36,713 bases of DNA from an uncultured Lachnospiraceae bacterium (GTDB lineage Bacteria > Bacillota > Clostridia > Lachnospirales > Anaerotignaceae): positions 1 through 36,713 of the forward strand of contig CALWSU010000022.1 in the NCBI GenBank assembly GCA_944384295.1. Direction: 5' to 3'. A model generated the notes under the pieces. It searched no databases. It saw only the letters and a list, made by a program, of their open reading frames with translations, and was not told where the DNA came from. Every line of letters begins with the position of its first letter. Within the stretch, counting starts at the first letter, position 1. Below are positions 25,038-32,561 of the stretch, piece by piece. The translations under genes and the position numbers were made by a program.

Positions 25038-25069
25038 TTATTTTTTTATCTTTTTTTCTTCCTATGGTG

Positions 25070-25477
25070 TTATGGTGCCAACTGGATAGAGGTTTCTGGC
25101 GGCAAAAGCGCTAAGATACTTTGCCAAATTTCTTGCCAAACATTTTTTCTAGCCGCTGCCACAGTGGGTGGTTCCATCACAATCTGTGTGATTTGATGTT
25201 CTTTTGTAAATGCACTGACGCAATCCGCCAGATTTGACTCAAAACGCAAGCTGACTTCTGCACCCATACGGCTGCCAGCATCTACCACTGCTTGCAAAGC
25301 CAACATACGCGCGCCATTTTGCAAGGGCATAGCGTCCTGTGTGACATGCAAAATAAAATATTGTTTTTCGGAATCGTCTTTTTCCAATACTTGTTGTAAA
25401 AAACGAGTGGTTTGTTTTCCTGCTTCGACTAATAGCAATATATTTTCTTTCTTTTTATTTTGTTTGTTTTGTTCCAT
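25070..25477 (-). CDS. Universal-stress-protein-like small protein
   Basis: The 135-residue product starts with a basic tail (MEQNKQNKKKENILLLVEAG) and then alternates strands and helices in a UspA/HUP-like manner. A first strand ILLLVEAGKQT is followed by YFILHVTQDAM, AGSRMGAEVSLRFESNLADCVSAFTKEHQITQIVMEPP, and a C-terminal helix. The pattern 'strand, long helix, ITQIVM' resembles the Usp domain of KdpD-type proteins, but the G-2x-G-9x-G ATP motif is not seen. The ATG 9 nt after AAAGGAGG is preferred over upstream in-frame codons. The function is unknown; it is a single gene between terminators. Confidence 0.5.
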   Translation of the reverse strand: MEQNKQNKKKENILLLVEAGKQTTRFLQQVLEKDDSEKQYFILHVTQDAMPLQNGARMLALQAVVDAGSRMGAEVSLRFESNLADCVSAFTKEHQITQIVMEPPTVAAARKNVWQEIWQSILALLPPETSIQLAP

Positions 25478-25654
25478 GAAGCATTGCCTCCTTTGATCTC
25501 GCGTTTGTTTGACAGCTAAAATTTTTTCCAGCTGTTTGCTGCTTGATTTTTTCATTGTCTTGACAAAGGCTTTCATACACTCCACAGATAACATATCATG
25601 GAATTCTTAGAAATTTATATAGATTTCCCTTAATACTTTCTTACAATCCCAAAA

Positions 25655-25693
25655 GAAAATAAAAATACACCCGCTTCCTTTTGAAACAGGTGT
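25655..25693 (-). terminator. rsmA terminator
   Basis: On the minus strand ACACCTGTTTC pairs with GAAGCGGGTGT (two G-U pairs) over a 5-nt loop, followed by ATTTTTATTTT. The wobble pairs form only in the minus-strand RNA, which agrees with rsmA direction. Confidence 0.8.
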
Positions 25694-25721
25694 AATTTTA
25701 TATCTTTATATTCTTATGTTA

Positions 25722-26600
25722 TTATATTTTTTGTTGTGCTGCGGCAACAGCTTCTGTCAAAGCGGCAAAATCGGTAATCGACAAAGCCTCTCCTCGCACA
25801 CGTACGTCCCAGCCAAGCTGTGTAAAAATCTGTGTCAATGTTTCTTTGTCCAAACCCAGATTCCCCTGATTATGCAAAGCATTCAAGAGTGTTTTTCTGC
25901 GCTGTCCAAAGGCACATTTGACCAAATGGAAAAATAAAGTCTCATCTGCGACTTGCACTTTGCGCTGCGGCAATACACGCAATGTAATCACAGCAGACGC
26001 TACCTTGGGTCGCGGCATAAAGCAAGAAGGCTGTACAATCAAATCCAAATGCGCATCGCAATAATATTGCACCGCAATCGACAACGCGCCATATTCTTTT
26101 TCTTTTGGTCCAGCCTGCATACGTTCTGCGACTTCTTTTTGCACCATCACGGTAATGCTTTCGATTTTATGCTTTTGTTCCAACAAATCCATAATGATGG
26201 GGGTTGTGATATAATATGGTAAATTGGCTACCACTTTCATAGGACGTCCATTATTTTTTTCTTGAATCAAAGCATCGACATCTGTTTTTAATATATCTTG
26301 ATTGCGTATTTCGATATTGTCATATCCTTCTAATGTTTGGGACAATATGGGAATCAATGTGCTGTCAATTTCCACCGCAACCACACTGTGCGCATGTTCT
26401 GCTAATACTTGCGTCAAACTGCCAATCCCCGGACCAATTTCCAATACACAATCGTCTTCTGTGACTTGTGCGCATGCAACGATTTTTTCCAGTATATTAC
26501 TGTCAATCAAAAAATTTTGTCCGAAATTTTTCTTAAAATAAAAGTCATTCTGCTCTATAATTTCTTTGGTACGCGAAGGCGTTGCAATTCTTTCTTTCAT
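25722..26600 (-). CDS. rsmA: 16S rRNA (adenine1518/1519-N6) dimethyltransferase
   Basis: RsmA (KsgA) dimethylates two adjacent adenines in helix 45 of 16S rRNA late in 30S assembly. The 292-residue protein starts FYFKKNFGQNFLID, has SAM motif I VLEIGPGIGSLTQVLAE near residue 56, motif II VAVEIDSTLIPIL, and the catalytic motif ANLPYYITTPI near 127. A C-terminal helical domain follows, with CFMPRPKVASAV. Erm resistance methylases share the fold, but the FGQNFL start and NLPYY fit housekeeping KsgA. AAGGGAG precedes the ATG. The membrane protein gene upstream (stop 21 nt before) may be cotranscribed. Confidence 0.95.
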   Translation of the reverse strand: MKERIATPSRTKEIIEQNDFYFKKNFGQNFLIDSNILEKIVACAQVTEDDCVLEIGPGIGSLTQVLAEHAHSVVAVEIDSTLIPILSQTLEGYDNIEIRNQDILKTDVDALIQEKNNGRPMKVVANLPYYITTPIIMDLLEQKHKIESITVMVQKEVAERMQAGPKEKEYGALSIAVQYYCDAHLDLIVQPSCFMPRPKVASAVITLRVLPQRKVQVADETLFFHLVKCAFGQRRKTLLNALHNQGNLGLDKETLTQIFTQLGWDVRVRGEALSITDFAALTEAVAAAQQKI

Positions 26601-26621
26601 GTTGTTCGCTCCCTTCGCTCA

Positions 26622-27122
26622 TTACAGACCCAAACTGCCCAAAAGCCCAAAAGATACGATAGATACTATAATACCTGCCGTAAATACGCCCGCAATGATA
26701 AAGGGAAATGTTTTTCTGCCGTCCATACCCAACAATACGCTGATGAGTGCGCCCATCCATGCGCCTGTACCGGGCAATGGCACAGCTACAAAGAGAAAAA
26801 CACCCCAATAGGCATATTTTCGTATGCTTTCGCTTTTGCTCTCCGCTTTGCGTTCACACCACTCCACCAAACGGCGCAAAGGTGTTTTTTTCAGCACATG
26901 GAAAATGTAACGAATAAACATCAAAATAAAAGGAATCGGCAATAAATTTCCTACCAACGCAATCAAAAAAGTAGGCAGCCATTGCATATTCATGGCAAAT
27001 CCAGCAATGATACCGCCACGCAGTTCCAAAACGGGAAGCATGGATACAATAAACACAATCCATTCTTTCGCCAATGTTCCTTCAAAAGTTGTTACAAACC
27101 AATTTGCTATCGTTTCCGCCAA
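26622..27122 (-). CDS. Small multidrug export family membrane protein (COG2426)
   Basis: The 166-residue protein has four or five hydrophobic segments. It carries the family signatures LPVLELRGGIIAGF near residue 32 and FVAVPLPGTGAWMGALI near 115, between which runs a basic loop (FHVLKKTPLRRLVEWCERKAESKS). This fits the 'putative small multi-drug export protein' family, a name based on little experiment. The start is TTG, about 7 nt after AGGAGGAG; no ATG is near. It is transcribed just before rsmA. Confidence 0.82.
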   Translation of the reverse strand: MAETIANWFVTTFEGTLAKEWIVFIVSMLPVLELRGGIIAGFAMNMQWLPTFLIALVGNLLPIPFILMFIRYIFHVLKKTPLRRLVEWCERKAESKSESIRKYAYWGVFLFVAVPLPGTGAWMGALISVLLGMDGRKTFPFIIAGVFTAGIIVSIVSFGLLGSLGL

Positions 27123-27360
27123 AAAATCTCCTCCTGCTTTTTTCTCGATATTGACTATTTGCTATAAATATGATGGTATCGCAATGGTATACTGTTTTCT
27201 TTCACTTTGCGGATACATTGCCTTATTATATACGAAAAAATAACAGGATACAACCATCTGACAGGCTTTCTATGGTATCTTTTTGTACTTTAAACGAAAT
27301 TTTTATATCAGATATGCGAAAAGAGCATAGATTCTTTTCTTTTATCTCATTTTTTTATTT

Positions 27361-27828
27361 CTATTCCTTTTCTTCTTGTGGAATACCATAGATACTTAAA
27401 CTGGTATTTTTATATCTGTGGTCCATTGACACATCTTTCCCAAACCACGCAGGCGGTACAAAGGCTTGTGCTTGCGCAATGCTTTCAAATTCTACTTCTG
27501 TTGTCATCAAACCCTGTAATTTGCCGCCATATATATCTACTTCCGCAGTCAGACCTTGTTCCAAAGGGACAAAATAACGTACTTTTTCGACAGCCGGTGT
27601 TTCCGCTTTCTGTAACAAGCGTTTGTAGGCTTCTTGAGAAATGGGCAGTTCAAATTCTTCTTTGGCAATTTCTCCACTGCCCTTTACAGTCAAAATATAG
27701 TCCTGTCCACTTTGTCGGATACGTATGGTAGGTTCCGTACTGATATAACATTGTGAAATTTCTTTTTTTGGGTATGCTTCTAATGAGAATGGTATTTCTT
27801 TGGTCAAAAATTTTCTTTCTATTTCCAT
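27361..27828 (-). CDS. CYTH domain protein (triphosphate tunnel metalloenzyme)
   Basis: The 155-residue protein begins MEIERKFL, the ExExK signature of CYTH/TTM enzymes that hydrolyse inorganic triphosphate or use triphosphate nucleotides. Further tunnel strands carry alternating charged residues (TIRIRQSGQDYILTVKG, EKVRYFVPL, AEVDIYGG, TTEVEFES), and a C-terminal DHRYKNTSLSIYG matches the closing motif. The short form without a CHAD domain resembles bacterial TTM triphosphatases. The ATG follows AAAGGAG; an earlier in-frame start lacks support. Its likely substrate, tripolyphosphate, links it loosely to ppk and ppx in the same window. Confidence 0.88.
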   Translation of the reverse strand: MEIERKFLTKEIPFSLEAYPKKEISQCYISTEPTIRIRQSGQDYILTVKGSGEIAKEEFELPISQEAYKRLLQKAETPAVEKVRYFVPLEQGLTAEVDIYGGKLQGLMTTEVEFESIAQAQAFVPPAWFGKDVSMDHRYKNTSLSIYGIPQEEKE

Positions 27829-27925
27829 TTGTCTGTCTCCTTTTTTGTTTCTCTCATTACCCATCATACCCAAAGCAGATACCTTTTACAAGCAAAAGCA
27901 CAGAAAAGCATAAAAAAGCATAGGA

Positions 27926-27954
27926 TTGATTCTATGCAAAAAATAGCATATAAT
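27926..27954 (+). promoter_or_regulatory. Promoter of the DJ-1/PfpI gene
   Basis: TTGATT and a perfect TATAAT are 17 nt apart; the leader is about 100 nt and holds an imperfect direct repeat around CATCTTG. Confidence 0.75.
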
Positions 27955-28061
27955 AAAAACAAAAGTTGTATACAGAAACATCTATCAATATAAAATCAAA
28001 GATGCATCTTGCAAAGACACATCTTGTAAAAAAATCTAGCACAATAAGGAGGTATCTTGTT

Positions 28062-28610
28062 ATGAAACAAGCATTGATATTTTTAGCAGAAGGCTTTGAG
28101 GAAATGGAAGCCGTTACACCATTAGATTTATTAAGACGTGCGGGTGTAGATGCAAAATTTGTATCTTTAAGCGGTACACTGCATGTTACTGGTTCACATG
28201 GCGTGGTATATCGTGCTGATATGTTGTTTGACAGAAATCTGGCTGCGCAAGCAGACATGTTTATACTGCCTGGCGGTATGCCCGGCGCACAGCATCTCCA
28301 AGACCATGTTGCTTTGGGGGAACTGCTCAAAACAGCTTATGCCGCTGGAAAATGGGTATGTGCCATTTGTGCGGCGCCTATGGTATTGGGACATCTGGGA
28401 CTGCTGCAAGGCAAAAAAGCTACCATTTATCCTGGTATGGAAGCACGTCTGATTGGCGCAACACCTGTGACAGAATGCGTTTGCTGTGATGGAAATATCA
28501 TCACTTCACGCGCACCTGGTACCGCTATCCCATTTGCTTTGGCATTGATTGCCGCTCTAATGGGAGAAGATGCGGCTAAGGCGATACAATCTGATATTGT
28601 GTTTGACTAA
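28062..28610 (+). CDS. DJ-1/PfpI family protein (YajL-like)
   Basis: The 182-residue protein belongs to the DJ-1/ThiJ/PfpI superfamily. It starts KQALIFLAEGFEEMEAVTPLDLLRRAG with the conserved acidic residue (GFEEME), has ILPGGMPGA near residue 70, the nucleophile elbow VCAICAAPMVLG with the reactive Cys near 103, and ends NIITSRAPGTAIPFALAL. Members act as glyoxalase/deglycase-like enzymes or redox sensors; which applies is unclear. The ATG follows AAGGAGGT; longer upstream frames lack a ribosome site. The 3' end overlaps the convergent gene by 35 nt. Confidence 0.92.
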   Translation: MKQALIFLAEGFEEMEAVTPLDLLRRAGVDAKFVSLSGTLHVTGSHGVVYRADMLFDRNLAAQADMFILPGGMPGAQHLQDHVALGELLKTAYAAGKWVCAICAAPMVLGHLGLLQGKKATIYPGMEARLIGATPVTECVCCDGNIITSRAPGTAIPFALALIAALMGEDAAKAIQSDIVFD

Positions 28611-28992
28611 GTTCAATCGCACCAAATAAGAGCGGCAGCAAAGCACGCGGACAAGTCTGCAAGCCTGTTTGTGCCGCTGCCTGCTCTACTAATTCTAAAT
28701 CCAGATCATATATGTAGGAAATCTGCGCTGGTGTATAGCATTGCGGTAAACCGCTTTGCAATTCCCGTCGAAACATACGGCAAAATTCACTTTGCCCCTG
28801 TTGCAAAAGAAGCAAAAACTGTTCTCTATTCCAGAGCTGTTTTGATTTGCATGATAGTTCTTGCTGTAAAAACGGCAACATACGCAACATTTGCTGCGAT
28901 GTATATGGTTCTGATTGTGTTTTGAAAAAAAGATCCAATGCTTCGATACAAGGTTGAATCCGATTGCAATAATAATCATAAAATGTTGTCAT
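28576..28992 (-). CDS. Small helical protein, function unknown
   Basis: The 138-residue product is predicted mostly helical with many Gln and Leu (MLRMLPFLQQELSCKSKQLWNREQFLLLLQ). It has a Tyr-rich start (MTTFYDYYCNRI) and a regular C-terminal part (YTPAQISYIYDLDLELVEQAAAQTGL). There is no signal peptide or metal motif, and I recognise no family. The second ATG of ATGGATATG lies 8 nt after AAAGGAGG and is chosen. Its last 35 nt overlap the 3' end of the convergent DJ-1 gene, so the two mRNAs have complementary tails. Confidence 0.6.
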   Translation of the reverse strand: MTTFYDYYCNRIQPCIEALDLFFKTQSEPYTSQQMLRMLPFLQQELSCKSKQLWNREQFLLLLQQGQSEFCRMFRRELQSGLPQCYTPAQISYIYDLDLELVEQAAAQTGLQTCPRALLPLLFGAIELSQTQYQIVSP

Positions 28993-29129
28993 ATCCATTC
29001 CTCCTTTGTTCGGGACATATACAGACACGTATAGAAATATGCGCTCATATACAGATTTTGTCCACCGGACACACAGTACAACTGCCCGAACAAGGCGTAT
29101 CGACGCACTGCATCTGCGGTACTCTTTCA

Positions 29130-29138
29130 TGGTATACT
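29130..29138 (+). promoter_or_regulatory. Candidate extended -10 for the DUF6648-like gene
   Basis: TGGTATACT is an extended -10 about 60 nt upstream of the ATG; the -35 is weak. Confidence 0.35.
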
Positions 29139-29199
29139 GGTATTGTAACAGGCAAGAAACCGTATGACTATAGGGAATAGATGGGAAAGAAGGGGAACC

Positions 29200-29721
29200 A
29201 TGAACGCCATACAAAAATATTTTAAATATCGGCAAAGTTTGATTGACCAATACGCAAAAGGTGATATGACAAAGCGCGAATACTTACAGCGCAATTATGA
29301 AGCAGTGGTATATGGTGATATTGGTCCATTTCAGAATATGGATACTTTGGAAAAGGCATTATTTAATTATCAATATTACAATGCCCTAGCCAAAGAAATG
29401 AAAAGCATCAGCACCACACATGATATGGACTATGATCTGAAACAAGATTATATCGAAAAAAGCAATTATTACTACGCAAAAAAAGACAAAGCAACATTGC
29501 GTGCTTTGCGTATCCTAGATTTTCAAGGCATAGAAGCCTATTTTATCAAAATACGCAGTCGCTTTTTGAAAGGGAAACTCTTTGAAATTTTGATTGCAGA
29601 AGAAAACATCATATTACATTCCACCAGTACACTGATATTAAAATGCCTGCGGGAAGAAGGCGTATTTTTTGAAGAAAGCAGAAAATCTGTGATTGATGAC
29701 TATGTGAATCATAGGTATTGA
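29200..29721 (+). CDS. DUF6648-like small protein
   Basis: The 173-residue soluble protein has a Tyr/Lys-rich helical N terminus (YFKYRQSLIDQYAKGDMTKREYLQRNYEAV), then FQNMDTLEKALFNYQYYN and YDLKQDYIEKSNYYYAKKDKATL. A mixed C-terminal part follows (IEAYFIKIRSRFLKGKLFEILIAEENIILHS). From memory this matches a Clostridia-restricted family named DUF6648, with no known role. The ATG follows GAAGGGGA at close spacing. It is monocistronic with a terminator. Confidence 0.65.
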   Translation: MNAIQKYFKYRQSLIDQYAKGDMTKREYLQRNYEAVVYGDIGPFQNMDTLEKALFNYQYYNALAKEMKSISTTHDMDYDLKQDYIEKSNYYYAKKDKATLRALRILDFQGIEAYFIKIRSRFLKGKLFEILIAEENIILHSTSTLILKCLREEGVFFEESRKSVIDDYVNHRY

Positions 29722-29739
29722 ATGTAAAATGAAATATAA

Positions 29740-29778
29740 AAAGTCCGATATTGCATATATCTACAGGACTGCTGTTTT
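29740..29778 (+). terminator. Terminator of the DUF6648-like gene
   Basis: AGTCC/GGACT encloses GATAT/ATATC and is followed by GCTGTTTTTC, about 20 nt past the stop codon. Confidence 0.6.
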
Positions 29779-29814
29779 TCTATCATGCATAATATCATAT
29801 GATAAAACATATAC

Positions 29815-29843
29815 TTGCTATTGGTATTCGTATATGATACAAT
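29815..29843 (+). promoter_or_regulatory. Promoter of the candidate antitoxin RNA
   Basis: TTGCTA and TACAAT are exactly 17 nt apart, with no coding gene following on the plus strand, which points to a small RNA starting near 29850. Confidence 0.6.
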
Positions 29844-29853
29844 ACCTGTAGGC

Positions 29854-29883
29854 AAAAGAAAGCGGTTTTGTCAATGTAAACCC
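29854..29883 (+). repeat. Direct repeat, antitoxin copy
   Basis: AAAAGAAAGC, then a diverged short stretch with TGTC, then AATGTAAACCC. It aligns with 30009-30038 (AAAAGAAAGC, TGTC, AATGTATACCC) with only a few changes and one base gap on each side. Confidence 0.85.
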
Positions 29884-29888
29884 AAAAC

Positions 29889-29921
29889 GAAAGCCCCGAA
29901 GGTACCAGCTTCGGGGCTTTC
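29889..29921. terminator. Shared GC-rich hairpin between convergent toxin and antitoxin RNAs
   Basis: GAAAGCCCCGAAG pairs perfectly with CTTCGGGGCTTTC (13 bp, 7-nt loop). On the minus strand it is followed by GTTTTGGGTTT; on the plus strand by CATTGTT. It is the strongest hairpin in an otherwise gene-poor 470-base stretch. Confidence 0.7.
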
Positions 29922-29942
29922 ATTGTTGGCTAGTTGTCATAA

Positions 29943-30029
29943 TTATTTATTTCTATCTAGCCATTTGACGATATAATGGCAAAAAATACCGCCCGTGATA
30001 GAAATGAAAAAAGAAAGCAGTATGTCCAA
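29943..30029 (-). CDS. Candidate Fst/Ldr-type type I toxin peptide (28 aa)
   Basis: A 28-codon frame starts at TTG, 6 nt after GGAAGGGAGGG, and encodes one hydrophobic segment (MDILLSFFISITGG, then IFCHYIV) followed by a charged tail KWLDRNK. One membrane helix ending in a W/V-L-D-basic tail is the layout of Fst of pAD1 and its chromosomal relatives. It has a strong promoter, a stem-loop at the mRNA 5' end and a terminator, and faces a small RNA promoter on the other strand. Expected action is membrane damage when not repressed by the antisense RNA. It is too short for normal gene finding. An ordinary small membrane peptide is the alternative. Confidence 0.65.
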   Translation of the reverse strand: MDILLSFFISITGGIFCHYIVKWLDRNK

Positions 30030-30038
30030 TGTATACCC
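30009..30038 (+). repeat. Direct repeat, toxin start-site copy
   Basis: It covers, on the opposite strand, the end of the ribosome site, the TTG start and seven codons of the toxin frame. It matches 29854-29883 in the same orientation. Confidence 0.85.
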
Positions 30039-30045
30039 TCCCTTC

Positions 30046-30070
30046 CGTTGTCGGAATGGGTATGACAACG
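30046..30070 (-). other. 5' stem-loop of the toxin mRNA
   Basis: CGTTGTC/GACAACG, 7 bp with an 11-nt loop, falls at the predicted transcript start (about 30070) and abuts the ribosome site. Stem-loops at this place stabilise or silence type I toxin mRNAs such as fst. Confidence 0.6.
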
Positions 30071-30075
30071 ATGTT

Positions 30076-30104
30076 AGTATAGCATGTCTGAAAGAAAAGC
30101 TCAA
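30076..30104 (-). promoter_or_regulatory. Toxin promoter
   Basis: On the minus strand TTGAGC and TATACT are 17 nt apart with an extended -10 (TGCTATACT). Confidence 0.75.
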
Positions 30105-30154
30105 TCATATGAAAAAATAATATCACCATTTCGTTTCTATATTGAGATAGACAA

Positions 30155-30187
30155 AAAGCCCTGTATCCTTATGGTCTACAGGGCTTT
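30155..30187 (-). terminator. Terminator of the marR-ftsH operon
   Basis: AAAGCCCTGTA/TACAGGGCTTT (11 bp) begins a few bases past the ftsH stop and is followed on the minus strand by TTTTTG; the plus strand also has T-rich sequence. Confidence 0.85.
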
Positions 30188-30190
30188 GTT

Positions 30191-32065
30191 TTATTCTTCT
30201 TTGGATTCTTCTGATGATTTTGATGCTTTTCTTTCTTCCAACAACTGCATAAATTCTTCGCCTGTGATGGTTTCTTTTTCCAACAAATAAGCCGCGATTT
30301 CGTCTAATTCTGCTTTATGTTCCTGTAAAATATGATATGCTTTATCATGTGCCTGTTGAATCAAGTCAATCACAGCCGCGTCAATTTTCGCCGCGGTTTC
30401 ATTGGAGCAAGCAAGCGTGGTATCGCCGCCTAAATATTGATTGTTTACCGTTTCTAAAGCTACCATACCAAATGCTTCGCTCATACCATAGCGCGTAATC
30501 ATCGCACGTGCCATACGTGTCGCTTGTTCGATATCGTTAGAGGCGCCTGTCGTAATAGAATTAAACTGAATTTCTTCTGCAACACGTCCGCCTGTTAATG
30601 TTGCGATTTTGTTGAATGCTTCTTCTCGATTCATCAAGAATTTTTCGCCTTCATCAATTTGCATGGTAAAGCCCAATGCGCCGGAAGTTCTCGGTATAAT
30701 TGTAATTTTATGCACTGGTGCAGAATTTTTTTGCAATGCCGCTACCAAAGCATGCCCTACTTCATGGTATGCTATGATTTGTTTTTCTTCTTTGGAAATG
30801 ACAGCGCCTTTACGTTCATAACCTGCCAAAATCACTTCTACGCTTTCTTCTAAATCTGTTTGTGTTACTTTTTGTCTGCCCATACGCACTGCACGCAATG
30901 CCGCCTCATTTACAATATTGGCAAGTTCTGCGCCTGATGCCCCACTGGTTGCGCGTGCAATGGTATCAAAATGGATATTTTCCTCCATTTGTATGTTTGC
31001 CGCATGTACACGCAAAATGGCTTCTCTGCCTTGCATATCCGGCAATTCTACAGGAATCCGTCTGTCGAAACGTCCCGGACGCAATAAGGCTTTATCTAAT
31101 GTTTCGGGACGGTTCGTCGCTGCTAAAATAACAACCCCTTTTGTGGCGTCAAACCCGTCCATTTCTGTCAAAAGCTGGTTCAATGTCTGTTCTCTTTCAT
31201 CATTACCGCCCATGCCACGATTATCACGCTTTTTCCCTATGGTATCAATTTCATCAATAAATACAATACAAGGTGCTTTTTGTGCTGCCTGCTTGAATAA
31301 ATCTCTGACTTTTGCCGCGCCCATACCAACAAACATCTCTACAAACTCAGAACCAGAGATGGAGAAAAATGGCACATTGGCTTCCCCGGCAACCGCTTGT
31401 GCAAGCAAGGTTTTCCCTGTTCCCGGAGGTCCTACCAAAAGCGCGCCTTTTGGCATTTTGGCACCGATTTGCGTATATTTTGCGGGATTATGCAAAAAGT
31501 CTACAATCTCTGTCAAAGCCTCTTTTGCCTCGTCCTGTCCTGCGACATCGGCAAATGTTTTGCCTGTTTGCGCCTTGACATATACTTTTGCATTCGCTTT
31601 CCCAAACGACATGGCATTTCCACCCAAACCGCCATTTTTGAGCATACGCCCAAACACAAGCCGCCAGATTAGGAAAAAGAATAAAAACATAATCAAAGAA
31701 CTGAGCCATGGAGAAACCTCTTTGGGTTCAATTGCGGAAAAATTCGCACCTGCTGTATACAGTCTTTCTACCAAAAGATTATCTTCCATACGCACGGTAC
31801 AGTACAGCGGTTTTTGTGCGGTTTGCCCGAAAATTTGTGTTTGTATTTCTTCCGATGTATCTGCTTTTAAAGAATAATAAATCACATCTTCATTAACTTG
31901 TACTTGATCAATATTTTTGGCTTCCAATTCGTCCAAAAATACATTATAGCTAACCTCTTGTACTGGATTCTCTACAAACAAGGGCAATACCAGCCAGTTG
32001 ATCAAAAACATAACACCCAACGCAATCAGCCAATAGTAAATCAAAGGCTTCTTTTCGCTTTTCAT
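30191..32065 (-). CDS. ftsH: ATP-dependent zinc metalloprotease FtsH
   Basis: FtsH is a membrane AAA+ protease that removes damaged or regulatory membrane and cytoplasmic proteins. The 624-residue protein has two N-terminal membrane segments (about residues 8-30 and 118-140) around an external domain. The AAA module has Walker A LLVGPPGTGKTLLAQ near 210, Walker B CIVFIDEIDTIGKKR near 268 and the SRH motif RPGRFDRRI near 330. The protease zinc site is AYHEVGHALVAAL near 430, where Val replaces the usual Ala of HEAGH but both His and Glu remain; the third ligand is in the GGDTT region. It starts 4 nt after marR, sharing that promoter. GAGTGA precedes the ATG. Confidence 0.96.
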   Translation of the reverse strand: MKSEKKPLIYYWLIALGVMFLINWLVLPLFVENPVQEVSYNVFLDELEAKNIDQVQVNEDVIYYSLKADTSEEIQTQIFGQTAQKPLYCTVRMEDNLLVERLYTAGANFSAIEPKEVSPWLSSLIMFLFFFLIWRLVFGRMLKNGGLGGNAMSFGKANAKVYVKAQTGKTFADVAGQDEAKEALTEIVDFLHNPAKYTQIGAKMPKGALLVGPPGTGKTLLAQAVAGEANVPFFSISGSEFVEMFVGMGAAKVRDLFKQAAQKAPCIVFIDEIDTIGKKRDNRGMGGNDEREQTLNQLLTEMDGFDATKGVVILAATNRPETLDKALLRPGRFDRRIPVELPDMQGREAILRVHAANIQMEENIHFDTIARATSGASGAELANIVNEAALRAVRMGRQKVTQTDLEESVEVILAGYERKGAVISKEEKQIIAYHEVGHALVAALQKNSAPVHKITIIPRTSGALGFTMQIDEGEKFLMNREEAFNKIATLTGGRVAEEIQFNSITTGASNDIEQATRMARAMITRYGMSEAFGMVALETVNNQYLGGDTTLACSNETAAKIDAAVIDLIQQAHDKAYHILQEHKAELDEIAAYLLEKETITGEEFMQLLEERKASKSSEESKEE

Positions 32066-32069
32066 AAAA

Positions 32070-32543
32070 TCACTCGCTTTCTTTTTCTTTCCCCTCTTGA
32101 GACTGCATCTGCATCAAATTTTGTTTGACCTTGCCTAAAATCCTATAAAATTCTTGGATTTCTTGCTGTGTCAAATCTTGCAAAACCATCTGTTCCATAT
32201 TTCGCATGGCTTGCTCTATGGCTTCATGTAATGCCACAGCTTGCGGCGTCAATACAATTTGTTTTAGCCTTGCGTCTTTGGCAACCGCAATCCGAACAAT
32301 CAAGTTTTTTTGTTCCATTCCCTTGAGCAATTCTGTGATTGTGGAACGACGTATCAAAAATTCTGTTTCCAAATCTCGTTGATAAACAGCATGGTCACGA
32401 TTTTGATATAAATACGCCAGAACAAAAATCTGCATTTGTGTCAATTGCTGTACGGTTTCACAAAGTGCGTTTTCTTCTACACAACGGCGCAACAAATTGT
32501 TCATTGCTTTCCACTCCAACAAAAAAGAATTTTCATGCTGCAT
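32070..32543 (-). CDS. MarR-family transcriptional regulator
   Basis: The 157-residue winged-helix regulator shows the MarR order. N-terminal dimer helices (NSFLLEWKAMNNLLRRCV) are followed by LTQMQIFVLAYLYQN, a recognition helix region QRDLETEFLIRRSTITELLKGMEQKNLI (about residues 55-82) and the wing VAKDARLKQIVLT. C-terminal dimer helices follow. The ATG lies after AGAGGTGA; the longer upstream frame is not supported. A large dyad overlaps its promoter and start of transcription, so it probably represses its own operon, which includes ftsH. The ligand is unknown. Confidence 0.9.
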   Translation of the reverse strand: MQHENSFLLEWKAMNNLLRRCVEENALCETVQQLTQMQIFVLAYLYQNRDHAVYQRDLETEFLIRRSTITELLKGMEQKNLIVRIAVAKDARLKQIVLTPQAVALHEAIEQAMRNMEQMVLQDLTQQEIQEFYRILGKVKQNLMQMQSQEGKEKESE

Positions 32544-32561
32544 GGTTTCACCTCTGAAAAA

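Larger units (their letters stand above)
29850..29925 (+). ncRNA. Candidate antitoxin small RNA (RNA II-like)
   Basis: It is predicted to run from the promoter just upstream into the GC-rich hairpin at 29889-29921, about 75 nt. Its first part holds a 30-nt direct repeat of the toxin start region on the same strand, so it is complementary to the toxin mRNA across the end of the ribosome site, the TTG start and the first seven codons. Its 3' part is fully complementary to the toxin mRNA tail because the transcripts converge. This is the layout of RNA II in the par locus of plasmid pAD1. The 3' end is uncertain because the plus-strand T run after the hairpin is weak. Confidence 0.55.

Noticed and set aside
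30918..31877. 319-codon plus-strand open frame opposite ftsH
   Set aside because: It lies wholly antisense to a certain ftsH gene and mirrors its codon pattern; no ribosome site.
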